Shown: positions 1-12,105, numbered from the stretch's first letter. The stretch is 64,000 nt of DNA from Trichostrongylus colubriformis (GCA_963978905.1 OZ022257.1:37663416-37727415), one strand, 5' to 3'. A program made the numbers and translations. Notes: generated by a model from the letters alone, not told the origin.

Positions 1-2
1 AT

Positions 3-1935
3 TCCGAAAAGGCGTGGGAGGACAGGAACCCGAGGAAGGCCTACACATCACTCCAACGGTATAGCGGCAAGATGAAGAGATGTTTCCCTGTCCTCAGCAC
101 TGCCGATGGAGTCGCTGTCGGTGAGGCAACACTTCCAATTTGGAGGGACCACTTCAACTCGTTGCTGAATCGACAAGCGCCATCACTTCCTGAACTTCAT
201 CACGTCCAGAGGCCAGCATATGCGGTCAGCGTTGAACCACCCGGTAAATCGGAAGATCTTGCTTGTGTTCGGAAACCGAAGAATGGAAAATGCGGCGGAG
301 ACGACGGAGTTACCGTCGAAATGCTTCCTTCATGTGGATTTCGTGAAATGACGAAGATTATCCGTTCTATATGGTTTGAAGAAAGGATAGCTGACTCGTT
401 GAGGCAGGCGATCATTATACCACTCCACAAGAAGCTGTCCGTCGCGAATCCTAAGAGCTGTCGAGGAATTTCGTTGCTGCGCGTCACGTACAAGGTCCTA
501 GAGCGGATCATCTTGGATAGGCTCATCAAACATCGAGAAGAAACCACCCGTGACGAGCAAACCGGCTTTCGCCCTGGCCAATCCACAGTCGACCAGGTAT
601 TTATGGTCAGGAGAGTCATCGAAGTGTGGCAGCGGTACTCGAAGTCAATGCAGTAGCCTTCTTGGACTTCGAGGCTGCTTTCGACTCTCCATACCGAGGC
701 CGTCTACTCAACGCACTACGAGCCGATGGAGTTCCTGGAAAATTTGCTTGCCTAATTGACGACATGAATCGACAAACAACGGCAGCAGTTTGCATACCTT
801 CCGGATATATGGCACCGTTCGAGGGTAAAACTGGAGTGAGAAAAGGAGAGTAGCAGGACCGTTTCTTTTCAACTTCGCCGCTGACGATATCATGCGAAGA
901 GTGACGGAGCGACATGTTGCAGACGTCGTCTTCTCGCCACCAGGACGTTCCTTGCTCGATCTCGAGTACGCCGACGATGTCGTTATATTTGCGGAGAGCA
1001 ATGCGAAGTTGCAGCGTGTCGTCAACCTTGTGTCAAAACTAGCTGCAGCCCATGGATTACGCCTTCGCCCTGACAAATGCAAACAAATGTGGATTTCAGT
1101 GAAACCTAGAGCGGAAGTCAAGGTGGATGGATAACCAATAGAACTTGTAGAGGAGTTCTGTTATCTGGGGGCTGTATGCTAAAGAACAACGGCAGCTGTG
1201 AAAGAGATATTCAGCAGCTCTACGCAAAAGCCGTATCGACGTTCAACTCCTTATACAGGTGTCTGTGGTCGACTCCTATTGCCAATGAAGTCAAGCTGCG
1301 CGTGTACGCGTCCGCCATTCGACCCATCATGATGCACGGATCGGAGACATGGGCAGCGCCGCCCACTGTAATGGAGAAACTCGACTGCACGGAGAGAAAA
1401 CTTTTTAGACGAATGCTAGGCTACTTCTGGCCAAGAGTATGCCACAACGAAAAACTTTACGCGGAAGTGGATTCGGTATACCGGAGGATGAGTCGTGGGA
1501 AACAGCAACATCTTCTTCCGCCATCTGAGGTAGTCGCGCAGAATCGTCTACGCTTCTTGGGTCACCTCTTGAGGAGACAGTCGGATCGCCTTGTTCAACT
1601 TTCCCTGAGGATGCTTCCGGATCCCAGCTGAAGAAGGTCGTCAGGCCGCAAACGGAGATTCTGGACGATGTGGTAAAGGAAGACCTGAAGATGCTTGGCG
1701 TTGATCGGCAGTTCGAGCGAGACATTTCGTTTCGCAGATTATGGAACAGCGACGAGTGGGTGGATTCTATACGATCTATCGCTGAAGATCGTGATCGATG
1801 GCCCAACTCTGCTCATGGACAGCACACTCAGTGAAGATTCGGCAAGACCGCGTCAGGCAAATTGCCAGCAGATTAAGTCAAGAAAGTCAACGGTATCATC
1901 AGCCTGCATTCTGCAAGGACATTGCTAGTATGACT
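3..1935 (+). pseudogene. RTE-like non-LTR retrotransposon reverse transcriptase, decayed and 5'-truncated by window edge
   Basis: This is the reverse transcriptase part of a non-LTR retrotransposon that would copy its RNA at a nicked target. The frame is open from the window edge to a stop at 654-656 and carries motifs such as NGKCGGDDGV. A shifted frame (about 640-853) has the catalytic block FLDFEAAFDS. The next frame (892-1134) holds the active-site box LEYADDVVIF, with YADD at 967-978. The following frame (1176-1631) holds GSETWAAPPTVMEK and RLRFLGHLLRR, typical of the C-terminal connection region of RTE-clade proteins. A last frame (about 1640-1840) has WNSDEWVDSI. Stops at 656, 853, 1134 and 1631 plus at least four frame changes make it a pseudogene. 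The endonuclease, if present, lies left of the window. No target duplication can be assessed. Confidence 0.9.
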
Positions 1936-2152
1936 CTGAACTATGCCGAAAGTTAGTAATAACAGCTTAGATTTCGTTGATCATCAGGTTTTCTGGCCCA
2001 CAGTACTGGCGTACACATACTGTGGTAATGCAGTAATGAAGAATAGGCTCTAAATATGATGACAGCGAGTTGAAATGAACCCGTTCACAACATTGTGCGT
2101 CAGCAAAGCGGGTTAAGGTAAATAAGTTAAGTAATATGCTAATAATATAATA

Positions 2153-3426
2153 CGGGGTGGCGAATAATTACGTGCGCGCAACTTTACCTCCGTGTTAATT
2201 ATTGTAGAATGCATTTGTACATACTTTTTTTGAGTACTCATTTGTTTCTCATTATTGGTTTTTAGAAAAAAAATCATGCTTTACTGGCATGACGAAAAAA
2301 TGCTCAGGCCCTAACGCGATTGCGCAGTTAGCTGAGGGTGGGATGAAGAGCTTAGCAGTTTCTTCGAAACTCGGCATTCTTCTGAGGACTGTCCAAAAGA
2401 TTGTAGAGCAACGGAAAGTAGAAGGACACATCCTTACCAAATCCAGAAGTGGGAGCAAACGTACAGTGAACACCCAACAGGTGTTTGAGATTATTAAGAA
2501 AAGGGCTCACCAAAAAGATGGTCTGAGCTTAAACAAGATGGCGACTCAGCTAAACATTTCTCGCAGATCTGTTCAAGTGAACTTGAAGAATGAGCTAGGA
2601 CTCCCTAGTTATCGTCTGTATAACGAAAAAGTTCTTACCGATCAAGCAGAGCAAAATTGGAAGGAAAAATGCATAAGGATACGGGAATTTTTCAAAATGC
2701 ACCGAATCGAGGACGCCCTTTGGCCTGATGGGAAAATTTTCACCGCTGAAGTGTCTAAAAACTCTCAGAATCATCGTCAAGTTCTTTGCTCAGCTTCCAA
2801 GAACCATCGCAAGCAAAAACTGCCACGAGAAGTCTGTTGCCTGAAAGCTTAATGGTTTGGGGCGGCAACAGTGCCTCAGGCAGGACCCCTTTGATTTTTA
2901 TTGTAAAAACGTGAAAATCAATGCAGAAGTCTCCCAAGAAGAGATTCTCATGAAAGCTGTGGTGCCCTGGAGACAAGAACACCTCAATTTTATCTTTCAA
3001 AAAGACAAAACACAAGCCTATGGAGCTAAAACAACGATTCGCTACCTGGAGACCAAAATCGGCCCTTTTTTGACGAAGGATTTGTGGCCTGCAAACAGCC
3101 AAAATCTGAATCCATTGGGTCTTTCTGTGTGGGGATCCATGAAAGAGCAACTCAGGAGCCAAATGCAAAGAATCTGGTAACTTTGCGAAAAGAATTGATT
3201 GAAATTCAGTACGATTTAGACGATAAATACCTGCGCCGCACCTTTGATTCCAAGAAGAAACGAATTAACGTCTCTATTGAAGCTGATGGTGGCCACTTCG
3301 ACAATTCTTTGTAATTATAGGATGTTATCGCCTATTGTTTCATAAAAATAACTTTCTTCAAAATTTCGTTAGCAAACAATAGAATTCGAAAGCTTTTTTT
3401 GGCGCACGTATTTATTCGCCACCCTG
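2153..3426 (+). mobile_element. Tc1/mariner-superfamily element, complete ends
   Basis: The 1.27 kb element is bounded by imperfect inverted repeats. The left end begins CGGGGTGGCGAATAATTACG; the right end, read inward on the minus strand, begins CAGGGTGGCGAATAAATACG. TA dinucleotides at 2151-2152 and 3427-3428 are the expected target duplication. It encloses one transposase-derived coding region. The length and organisation fit a single-gene mariner-type transposon. Confidence 0.92.
2289..3314 (+). pseudogene. maT-like (Tc1/mariner) transposase, inactivated
   Basis: The start at 2289 opens a helix-turn-helix DNA-binding region (AIAQLAEGGMKSLAVSSKLG, then ISRRSVQVNLKNELG). The catalytic half follows in shifted frames: WPDGKIFTAE near the first acidic position, MVWGGNSASGRTPL at about 2852, then CKNVKINAEV, the second acidic block FQKDKTQAYGAKTT, and DLWPANSQNLNPLGLSVW. 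In the family this last block normally reads SPDLNPxD; here both aspartates are replaced (N and G), so the third catalytic residue is lost. It ends with IEADGGHFDN-like C-terminal coding at about 3275-3305. At least three frame changes and a stop at 3178 also break it. Confidence 0.88.
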
Positions 3427-4430
3427 TATAATACAATATATAAGATAATAGGACAAGATATTAAGGACGTAAGATACTTCCAGATGTTAATCCAACTACA
3501 TAATTTGAGAACGAGCCGAATTCAGAACATACCACATACAGATCTTCACAATTTGCAATAAACAAACTGGTAGTCAGAATGATTAGAATACGCTGCAGAG
3601 CTTCGAAACTTGAAGGATGCACTTAGCATGCTTAATATCACGGCACGATTTGGTTTGTTGTGAACAAAGTTGCCAGGAAAGCTCACTTATCAGTCTTAAT
3701 CAATTCTGGTATCACCGGCCATTGATGTCCCCGTAGCACCTCCCATAATACTTCCAGAAATCAGAATCCTGTGACTGGTGGTACGTGAGCCGTGAATTTC
3801 TGGTCAAGCACACACACACACACCCAAACAAATCAACAACTCCCTGTCGCTTACATACATTATATTTATTATGTGTATGCAGGACAGAAGCTTTTCCTGC
3901 AAAATGTAATAGAACTTTCTCTACAAATCAATACATAAACAAGACACCTGTTTAGTTGATTCGCATTAGGTTTGACTGTGAAAATGATATGAACTCCCAT
4001 AACATTTCTGTAGGCTGTGTCTTGGTTTCGGTGGAGTATCGTTACAATGTTTGATATTTACGTGAATGAGCCTGCGCATAGTTATCATTTACACCTATCG
4101 CGCTCATTCGAAATGGAAGCGTTTCACACGTGAAGAAACACAGTGTGACACTGCCACAATTTGTGATGAGAGGGCTATCACCCAGGGTTCTGCTGCACTT
4201 CATTGAGATGGCGGAGCTGGACTCGAAGACAGGTCACGTAATGGAGCGGCCTTAGGACTTTTCACATGCGATTGCTATCTTTTCAAATAAACTTTTGCAC
4301 TATTTCATCGTCCTTTTTCTTTATTGTTATCAGAGTAATGCTGCAGAGGGGAGAATCGAATGGAACTTTAAAAAAAGTGCTTTTTTCACGTCGTCAACCG
4401 TGCTGATTGGCAAATCGAGTGCGCTACTGC
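3427..4430. other. Intergenic DNA, no gene seen
   Basis: AT-rich sequence with a short (CA)n run near 3810-3821. No open frame with a recognisable protein or splice pattern was found. Confidence 0.5.
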
Positions 4431-4793
4431 GGGTGTGTAGCTATATGTCGAACTTTCGCTTTGCGGCGTCGCACTCACGGCGTCACCAGCACGACGTGTT
4501 GCAGTCGGTAGGGATTCCGCTTAGCACGTAATGGGCTAGTAACGTGGACGCCCTTTGAAGAAATAGCTGTTTTCCATGATTGCTGTAAAGACCCTACCTA
4601 CCTGTTTATTTCGTTGCTTGTTTACGTGTTTTCTCTCCGTAGTCTTGCATATCTTACTAAAATAACAAGTTGTTGTTTCCTTCAAAGATCGTGCAATGTA
4701 TGTACGGCATGCAATGTAGGCAATCACACCCGAAGAAAACAAGTCGCGTCACCTCGCGCGGCCGCGCGAAAATTCGACAAGGCTACACACACC
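4431..4793. repeat. MITE-like inverted-repeat element, copy A
   Basis: The left end GGGTGTGTAGCTATATGTCG is matched in inverted orientation by the right end (read inward GGTGTGTGTAGCCTTGTCG), followed in both arms by TTTCGC and a GCGCGGCCGCGCG tract near the right end. A shorter copy of the same family lies at 58459-58697. Copy A is about 120 bp longer, with extra sequence at about 4531-4740. No transposase is encoded. The superfamily is unknown and target duplications are unclear. Confidence 0.75.
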
Positions 4794-4890
4794 TCTGCTG
4801 CTGATCTATTTACCCTTGTGACCAACGTGAGAGCGCATCACTGAACGTCCGCCATCACTCTCCGTGATTGCATCCTATTACATTTATCCC

Positions 4891-6689
4891 TACTATTTAT
4901 GAAACGCTTCGCCTGTCTGTACGTTCGACTGCGACGAAATAAGATATTATGTGAAAAAACGACCTGTGTGGATGGGACAAGTTCGCGATGCGTAGAGTAT
5001 GGGACAAAAAGCAAGGAACGCCTCGCATAGCTCGCACCATCGTGTCACGCAGCGATTGCTGCAAAGCGATTTTTCTGCCCTAATGACATGCACTCGGGTG
5101 TAGCCCACCTCGAATGGGCGGTCCGTACAATCCATAATTCGGTTCCAACGCAGCATAGAGTCCAGGAAAAAATAGATATAAATGATCAATGTTCATGCTA
5201 TGTTGAACACGCTTGAAATAGGTAAAAACGCGCCCACAGTGGGCAGAGAGTTTTACTAGCAGATGAAACTCTACAAAAAAATGTAATTAGTCTTTAGAAT
5301 GATCTTGAGACCGGGAGAAAAAGAGAAATCGTCAGTAGCAGGTGGAGCTATGAAAGGATGAAACGTGTGAACTGTGGGCTGAGCCCTTACAGTAGTGGGC
5401 GGAGCTTGGGCATTACATGAAAAATGAACCGTAGAGATGGAGTCGATTTCGGAAAGAAGAGAGCATGGGAGATTAAGTAAGGTGCACACACGAGCCAAGC
5501 TAGACCCTACCCACGGTGGAAGGAGCGTGCACTAAAGTACTCTGTCCTCAAGAAAAAAAGCAATTTCGGTTGACCAAATGGCGCTCATGGTGTTTCTCGC
5601 ATAGTAGTGTGCGCGAGCCAACTAATGGACCACATATTCCTCTGATGCTCTGGTCTACCACCATAGCGACTTTCGCTCTCGTACGCAAATCCGTGAAAGC
5701 AATAGCTTCAAAGGGGTTGAATTTCAAGTGCATTTCCTTTACCTTTTTTGAGTGGGTATTCCTGTCTACCTTATCCTGAAATACAGTGCTAATTTTCGGA
5801 TACGAACTCACTAATAGCTTGGTGATTTATGTTGCACCAGTTGGCTGGCGCACACTGCTGTGCTCGTAATACCATAGGCGTCAGCAGGTCGATCGGCATT
5901 GATTTTTTTACAACCTTTACAAACACACTGTAACACACTCCGCCCATTGTGAGCGGTTCTCCTCTTATTTCGAGTGTGTTCAAGATAGCATGGACGTAGG
6001 TCATTTCCACCGATTTTTCCTAGTCTCAAGCTGCGTTATGAACTAGTTATGGGTGTTGTAAGGTTCGCCCACTCGAGGTGCGCTCCGCCACCTGTGATCT
6101 GGCCTATTTCATAACTTTTAGAGATCCCTTCCGGTCCTAAATTCATTATCTCCCCGTGTTTGGGGCACATTCAAACCCAACCAACACTTTCCGGTCTGAA
6201 AACGGATTATTCTACGGCACGCTCCGCCCATCGTGCGCGGAGCATAACTTGGTTCATGTGTGGTCTTTACTTCTTGTCCCATGCTCTCCCATATCACACT
6301 CATCCCCAACTCCACAGGTCGTTTGCCATGTAAGCCCAAGCTCCGCCCACCACCGCAAATGCTCCGCCCACTGCGTCCAGACCTCTTTCATGACTTTGAA
6401 AACTCGTTCCTGACCTCAATCCACCCGTCCCTCACGTTTGTGTAATACTGTCTCACAATTTTCGGTCTGAAAACGGAACATTCCACGACACGCTTCGCCC
6501 ATCGTGAGCGGAGCTTAGCTTGGTTCATGTGTGCTCTTTACTTCTTGTCCAATGCCCTACCCATACTACACTTGTACCCATCTCCACTGGTCGTTTTTCA
6601 TATAAAACCCAAATTGGTGACAGGCGGAGGGACGGACGGACAGAGGGACGGACGGACGTACAAACAGACGAAGCGTTTCATATATATTA
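4891..6689. mobile_element. Foldback-like element with long diverged inverted arms
   Basis: The left end (4891, TACTATTTATGAAACGCTTC then GTCTGTACG) is the inverted counterpart of the right end (6660-6689, reading inward TATATATGAAACGCTTCGTC then GTTTGTACG). Further inverted matches occur in the expected mirror order: 4960-5030 with 6250-6340 (CTTCTTGTCCCATGCTC block), 5085-5165 with 6005-6090 (TTCCTAG and CACTCGAGGTG blocks), and 5195-5255 with 5930-6000 (CGCCCATTGTGAGCGG block). The right arm has an internal near-duplication (6195-6380 and 6460-6620), so the arms are unequal. No transposase is recognisable. GGACGGACGGAC-type simple repeats lie near the right end. Confidence 0.7.
6190..6625 (+). 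repeat. Tandem near-duplicate units within foldback arm
   Basis: Two units start with CGGTCTGAAAACGGA (about 6194 and 6462) and continue through CGCCCATCGTG, GGAGC, GGTTCATGTGTG and TTTACTTCTTGTCC to CACTGGTCGTTT-like ends. They are clearly related but diverged, so this is an old internal duplication. Confidence 0.7.
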
Positions 6690-6925
6690 CGGATGTTTTC
6701 TGCTTCATTTTGATAATAGTACCGATTGCGTCAATCTGCGGATGGCTTCGTGCTGCTTCCAAGGTGCCTTCTAAGCACTGATTCGTGAAAAATTCGTTCA
6801 ATGTTCAGTCTCGTGTATATGCCTCTTCTGGTCATTAACATATAAATTGCGCAACCGAACGATTCTTCGGAATATGTTTTGCTGTTCTATTTGACACCTA
6901 GGAGCCTTTTTATTTACCATTGCAG

Positions 6926-9025
6926 ATGCGGCTCATTCTGGCGCTGATGTTAGTGGCTAGAATCCAAGGAGCGAGTCAAACCGTAGATAAGGCGAGGTCT
7001 TCATATACATAACTTTCCCATTTATATATTGCCACGAATCCTATTCAATGTAGTCATGAGCCTTTTACGCTGAACGAAAGGAGAGTCTCAACGAGTGACA
7101 TTCACAAATAAAACATCTACTTTTGAAATTGAGAGATTAGGTGGGTATTTCAGTTTCTGACCGAATGTGGACTCCAGCACATGAATGTGTATCGAAATGG
7201 GATCCACTCTGAGCCTCAACTGCGAAAGGCTGAATGTACATTCAACGTCGCGGGATGAATGTGAATCGGTACCAGCGGAACGAACAACAAATGAGTGGAG
7301 AATAAACGTACCACTCCTTGCAAGAGACAATCCAAGCCCATCGTGGAAACCGATGGATACGAGTGTGGTCCGGTGAAACCCGAACACGGATATCGTAAAA
7401 GTTTTTACGACAATCAACTACCAACAATAACTTCATGCATTCTTGTCCATCTTCACGTGATGAAGTCATGTGGACACAAAACACGGCTCAAAAAGTTTTC
7501 GTCAAACACTGTCAAAGTGAAAAAGCACTAAAGTTCATCGTTTCACGCAAAAAAAAAACAAAATCTCTCAAAGAAAATCCTGACAAAGTCTCCACAGTTG
7601 CTATCCATGCAGGTAAGGTGAACAAAGCTGCTGAGGAACAAAGCGACGGCGGTCAAGCGATCATTATCGGTGACACCTTGCAAGGATCAAATCGAAACGG
7701 GCACTCTAGCACTGCTTTTGGGGGCAAATCACTTTTATCACCTGTAGTCTCGTTGCAATTCGAGAGGCTTCCGCGAGCGCACTTCGGCGAATTTCTCCAT
7801 TCGCCTCAGTAGCGAACCAGAGTTGTCCAAAGAACATGGCTCTAGGAACACGCAGCTTCTCGTTTCCTTCGCCTAGAGCTTTCATGAAGAATTCTGACCA
7901 TCGGACCAGCGGTAGTCCAGGTGTTCGTCTGACGTCCCAAGAAATCCAGTCCTACACTATCACGACATTGCATGACATGTTCGGGCCATTAAATCTTCGA
8001 TTCCTTGGCTACGGTGGTGTCTCTGATCTTCGGTCGGAGCCCTGGAATCTCCTCTGCACTTGTATGTATAGGGATACTCCTAGTATCGTCCATACGATGA
8101 CTCGTTGGGTGACGCTGACCGCATGCCCCTCACGCAAAGCCCAAATGTCTGAGGCGTATGTCAGGGCACGAAGGAAAGCGGAATCAAAAAGATCGGCGCA
8201 GTGCCGGGTGTTCTTCGTCTTCTTCACTACTCCATCGATGTTCTTGAAGGCTCCCTAAGCAGCTCTTTCCCTTCCGCTCAGCTCCGGTGTTAAGTCGATC
8301 ATCCTATCGACTTCCTGACCTAGGTATGTACACATAGCTGGAGCATTTTTGATGTTCGTTCCATTGAGCGCGAATGGAGCATAAGCTACATCCGTTTCCC
8401 GTCTTCGAAAACAGCAATAAGGACGTATTGAGGAAAAAACTTCATCTTGCCGAAAACAGCAATGAGGAGGGCAAGTAAAAAGATAAAATTGTCGTGCACG
8501 ATCCCCTTGAGGGCGTGGTCCACTCGGTTTCAATATACATACACTCGTAGAACGGTGGCAGGCTTAGAAGCCTATATTAGTGGTATGTGTTACGAAAATG
8601 CAAATCAAGTGACAGCTTTGCTTCAGCGTAATGAGCAGCAAATGCAAACTTATTAGCATATGCAAACTGCAAAAAAATGTTAACTTATCAGCTTGAGCGC
8701 TTGTTGTCTGTCTACAAAATTACTCCCATACAATCATCAACAGAATCAATAGTTTTCTTACGATGAAATGGAGCTTGTTTTAGCTCGTCAAAGCCGCAAT
8801 GGATGTGCTGCAAGAGTCGCTGCTCGGCACGACTATCCGACAATGTAGCTGCACCGAACATGAGGAATGCGTAAAGAGCATGCAGCTGCAGGTATCACAG
8901 CTGGTTCTTTTATGTGTCGCAGTAATGATCTTAATCAATGCTATGTACCAAACACGTGCGCGGAGCTAATTACCTAGTCAGTTGGATTGTGTCCGGAAAA
9001 GGAAAAAAATGGAAGGGGGAATTAG
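6926..9025 (+). CDS. Candidate small secreted cysteine-containing protein (three-exon model)
   Basis: Exon 1 (6926-6982) starts at an ATG directly after TTTACCATTGCAG, an acceptor suited to spliced-leader trans-splicing, and encodes a hydrophobic signal peptide (MRLILALMLVARIQGAS). A donor GTAGAT follows in phase 0; an alternative donor at 6997 would give phase 2. Exon 2 (8784-8891) follows TTGTTTTAG, is phase 0, encodes RQCSCTEHEECVKS and ends CAG/GTATCA. Exon 3 (8978-9025) follows TTACCTAG, continues in phase and ends in TAG after encoding CPEKEKNGRGN. The model predicts roughly 70 residues with five cysteines. Exons 2 and 3 are better supported than their link to exon 1, because the 1.8 kb gap could hide another exon. 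No family was recognised. Confidence 0.45.
7170..7730 (+). other. Stretch with overlapping open frames, coding status unclear
   Basis: It lies in the presumed first intron of the preceding gene. Successive plus frames stay open for 60-125 codons with protein-like segments (IVETDGYECGPVKPEHGYRK near 7340, then QKVFVKHCQSEKALKF near 7480, ending near a GCAG/GTAAGG donor at about 7611). The changes of frame suggest either exons or a decayed coding sequence. No family was recognised. Confidence 0.2.
7795..8450 (-). pseudogene. RTE-like reverse transcriptase C-terminal fragment, antisense
   Basis: Read on the minus strand this is the C-terminal region of an RTE-clade reverse transcriptase of a subfamily different from the copy at the window start. 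Segments in order are YAPFALNGTNIK, LTPELSGRERAA, KKTKNTR, ALTYASDIWALREG, VIVWTILGVSLYIQVQRR, then DWISWDVRRTPG and VRWSEFFMKALGEG. Stops and frame changes are frequent and no catalytic YADD is present, so it is a dead 5'-truncated insertion. Confidence 0.85.
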
Positions 9026-11734
9026 GCGAAACAATGCTCGTGACTGCCCAAAAGCAGTAAAAGTGGATGTGGTGCAATATAAAAAATATAGAGGATGCCT
9101 AATCAATGATGGTGCAGTAATCATCAAGGTAACTCCCACCAAATTAGTTGGAGACATTATCGAACTGGAGCAAGTAATGTTTAATTTCCGGAGAACAACG
9201 ATTATTAACTCACGACGAAATTTTTTGCGCCAATGCATGATGCAGTGAGTTGCAGTGATGTTTTGGATGAAACACTTAAAAATTTTTATAGCTGGCAGGA
9301 AAAGGGGAGAGGGTGATATACAGATGAACTGCTTCTGTCGTGGTTCATCCATTCTTATAGTTCTGCAGGAATCGCTGTGATTAGGACGAACAGGACGATT
9401 CGAGTGCAAATTTTTTGGTGCAATGCTATACAGAGGTCGTATCTGAATCTATTTTGAGGACATTTCGCGTCGTGATTTTGCGCGGGTGCGGGAAGAGTTA
9501 AGAATGAAAGTCTGTATTCAAACAATCTTGGACGGTGCAACTAGCTCCTTCCTTGAAGGCAGTGTTTGGAGAAGTTCGGCTGAAAAGTAAAAGAAGTAGT
9601 GAATATGAAAGTCGATATGCCTAGTAACAGGACACTGAAGAAAAAACGGAAATGGAAAAACGGAACAAAAACGGAACGAAAAGAATGGAAATGGTCAAAG
9701 ATCTGAGAAACAGGACCTTTCCCCACCGTTGATTCTCGACGTACACCCTTTCCGTGAAAAGGCAGGTTGTCCGGACGAGTTTTCCATTGACATGTTGCTA
9801 TGTACTAAATACGAAGGGATGTTCGGATATGAGGGAGCATCCTTTCCCTGGAGTGAGCTTCAAGCTAAAACTGAGAAAGCGGGCCGCGACACCTTCCACC
9901 AGCCAATCAGTCGCTGGGGGGCGGACTGGAGCTAAGTAAGGCGGCTGGAGCTGAAAAGGCCGCCTCTGCCACAGCTCCGAGACGCGCCCTTCGCAGGGGA
10001 TTTCGCCGCAAACAGGCTTTCCAGACCAGTTGTTCTCGAGTGAATGACTCCTCTTAGGGATTCCTCATACCTATATTACCCCTAACACTGTCTTTAACGA
10101 CGCTCTTTTCATTGATCTTATCAGGTTATTCAAATGGGTTGGACTCTTGTGGATGCGGACGGATCCACTTGACCAAATAGAATCAGTCATGGAGTTTGCT
10201 TTCAGGTTGACTGCAAAAGCAGTCGTAAGGAAAACCGTTACAGTTGAGCCTCATTTCGCATCTGATGAAGGACATTTCCTATTTTTCAATAGTGCAAAAA
10301 ATGGGGTGATCCTTACTGACAAAACAATTTGATGGCTGACGCACGTTGCTCATGCCACACGACAACGCGGTTGTGTTTAGCATCTAATTTTGATAGTGTG
10401 GCGTATGATGACAGTGAGAGGCACTGCTGGGTGACACCAATCATTCCCTGATTTTCCAACAATCGCATGTTCGGTTGTAAACTCTATAGTGTCTGCTCCT
10501 GCCTAATAAACCATAATAAATACTATGAAGTATGTGGAATAGTCAGTATGGCAGCGCACGGGTCCGACGCAGTGGGCAGTTCTTCTAGTCTGCGAGGTCG
10601 CCTTAAACAGTGGGATCCATGCGCCTTCTAGGCGATTTGCAGATTGCCAATCATGTAGATCTGTGCGCACGTGGACTGCAGCAATCAAGCGGTTCAGTGT
10701 ACAGTAGCAGTATTTACAAAGTCTCATCATACCAACAAGATAAAGAGTAGCGACATGTACTTTGTCGAATAATGGAATATCAGCATGCATTTCATAATAA
10801 TCTGCTAAAATTTGATAAGATCGCTTCTGACTCATGGACAGTGGGTTGGAGGCCACGGAGAGTGTATGCTATCGTGCGCAGGTTACCGTCGTGCGAATAC
10901 CGTCCTCTGCCAAATTAGAATTCAGAGAATCGAATACATTGTGTAATGTAATGCGACCGTGCTTCCTACGATACTTTGAAAGGAGTAGTCGAGCGGGCTT
11001 AAATTCGTGCATGCTGTCTGTTCTCATTGCTTTGAGGTAGTGGAGCGGTTCTCAAAGCACTGTTGCAATGTTGGCGCCTCATGAGGTCGCAGTAGGGGCT
11101 TAAATCATTCCAACTGGTTCTAAAGTGAGATGTTTATCATCCGATTATGTGCGTTTTCTGGATAGCTCCTATATATATGTGCGGCAGTTTGCTTTTCAAT
11201 GGGAAGGGGGATATCATATGTGAATTTAAAACTCCGTCGCATCTTCTCTTAACAAGGCCCCTCCGAATTCTTCAGCTACCTTTAAGCACATTAAGGAGGG
11301 AAACCGATGCTACTCTCCACAGTACACTCGATTTCTCTAATATTTGCCAAAGTATGTACTTCGCGATTTGCACAGCGATCAACGGAGATTCATAGCAGTT
11401 ACTTTCCTTCCTCGTCTTCGTCTTCGTCTCTTTGTCAAGGCCAAAACCGATCCTATCGAAGTCTGGGAACATATTAGGATAGGTTCACTGAAAGTATCAG
11501 CTGATCACTTGTGATTCTGGGTGATACTTCCTTTTTTAGAATGGTGAGGCTTGGTCAGGCTGTTGACACTCTTGCCGCACCCCCATGTTTTTTTAATATT
11601 GCGAATTCGCTTTGTTCACTACTTGTTAAGAAAGCCCTACGAATATTTTCTGAGTTCTTCCCCTGTGTAACCTTCACACTACTCGTCGATTGTAATCCTT
11701 GTTATGCCACAGGAGGTTTTTGAGTGGAACCTTA
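9026..11734. other. Mostly non-coding stretch with two weak coding candidates
   Basis: Purine-rich low-complexity DNA at about 9598-9700. An open frame at 9729-9935 (+, 68 codons, segment GCPDEFSIDMLLCTKYEG) looks somewhat protein-like but has no recognised family and no clear splice context. A possible exon at about 10125-10207 (TCTTATCAG acceptor, TTCAG/GTTGAC donor, segment WMRTDPLDQIESVMEF) is equally unproven. Nothing else was found. Confidence 0.25.
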
Positions 11735-11905
11735 TACGGAGTTTGTTGCAAGGGTCCCGGTGATTAGCGTGGGGTCAGGTTACCCATGAGTGGGTTAACC
11801 TTGCGAGACGATTGATTTACTACCAATTTGATCTTGGTTACTCAGCTGGTCTACTAATGACGAAGATAAGAGAGGATTGTAGAATAAAGGCAGATATCGT
11901 TGAAT
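11735..11905 (+). repeat. Unclassified interspersed repeat, copy 1
   Basis: Contains the family core GTGGGGTCAGG, then GTGGGTT and GCGAGACGATTGATTTACTA, then GCTGGTCTACTAATG and GATAAGAG. The same blocks in the same order occur inverted at 17265-17405 and partly at 24745-24820. No coding or tRNA structure was recognised. Confidence 0.65.
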
Positions 11906-11954
11906 ACAATTCCTGACTAAAGCAGATACGACCTGTGATGAAGTTGGAAGCTAG

Positions 11955-12105
11955 TTATTGTAACAGTCCATAATACAATCGTTTAGTCTCACGAGAATGC
12001 AAATTTCGTCGCTTCTATAGTGAAATACCCTCAACACAACACTGGTGACCTGACCTCCTCGAACATTGGTCGGAACACTTGCACGCCACCCCCTTATACG
12101 TGGCC
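11955..12105 (-). repeat. Unclassified interspersed repeat, inverted copy 2
   Basis: Shares GTCCATAATA, TTCTATAGTG and CACTGGTGACCTG blocks with 26045-26175, and the AC(C)TGACC...CGGAACACTTGCA blocks with 17340-17405. It sits just downstream of copy 1 in opposite orientation. Confidence 0.5.

Noticed and set aside
8978..9409. 143-codon minus-strand frame
   Set aside because: It lies opposite the terminal exon at 8978-9025 and has no protein-like features; AT-rich antisense openness explains it.
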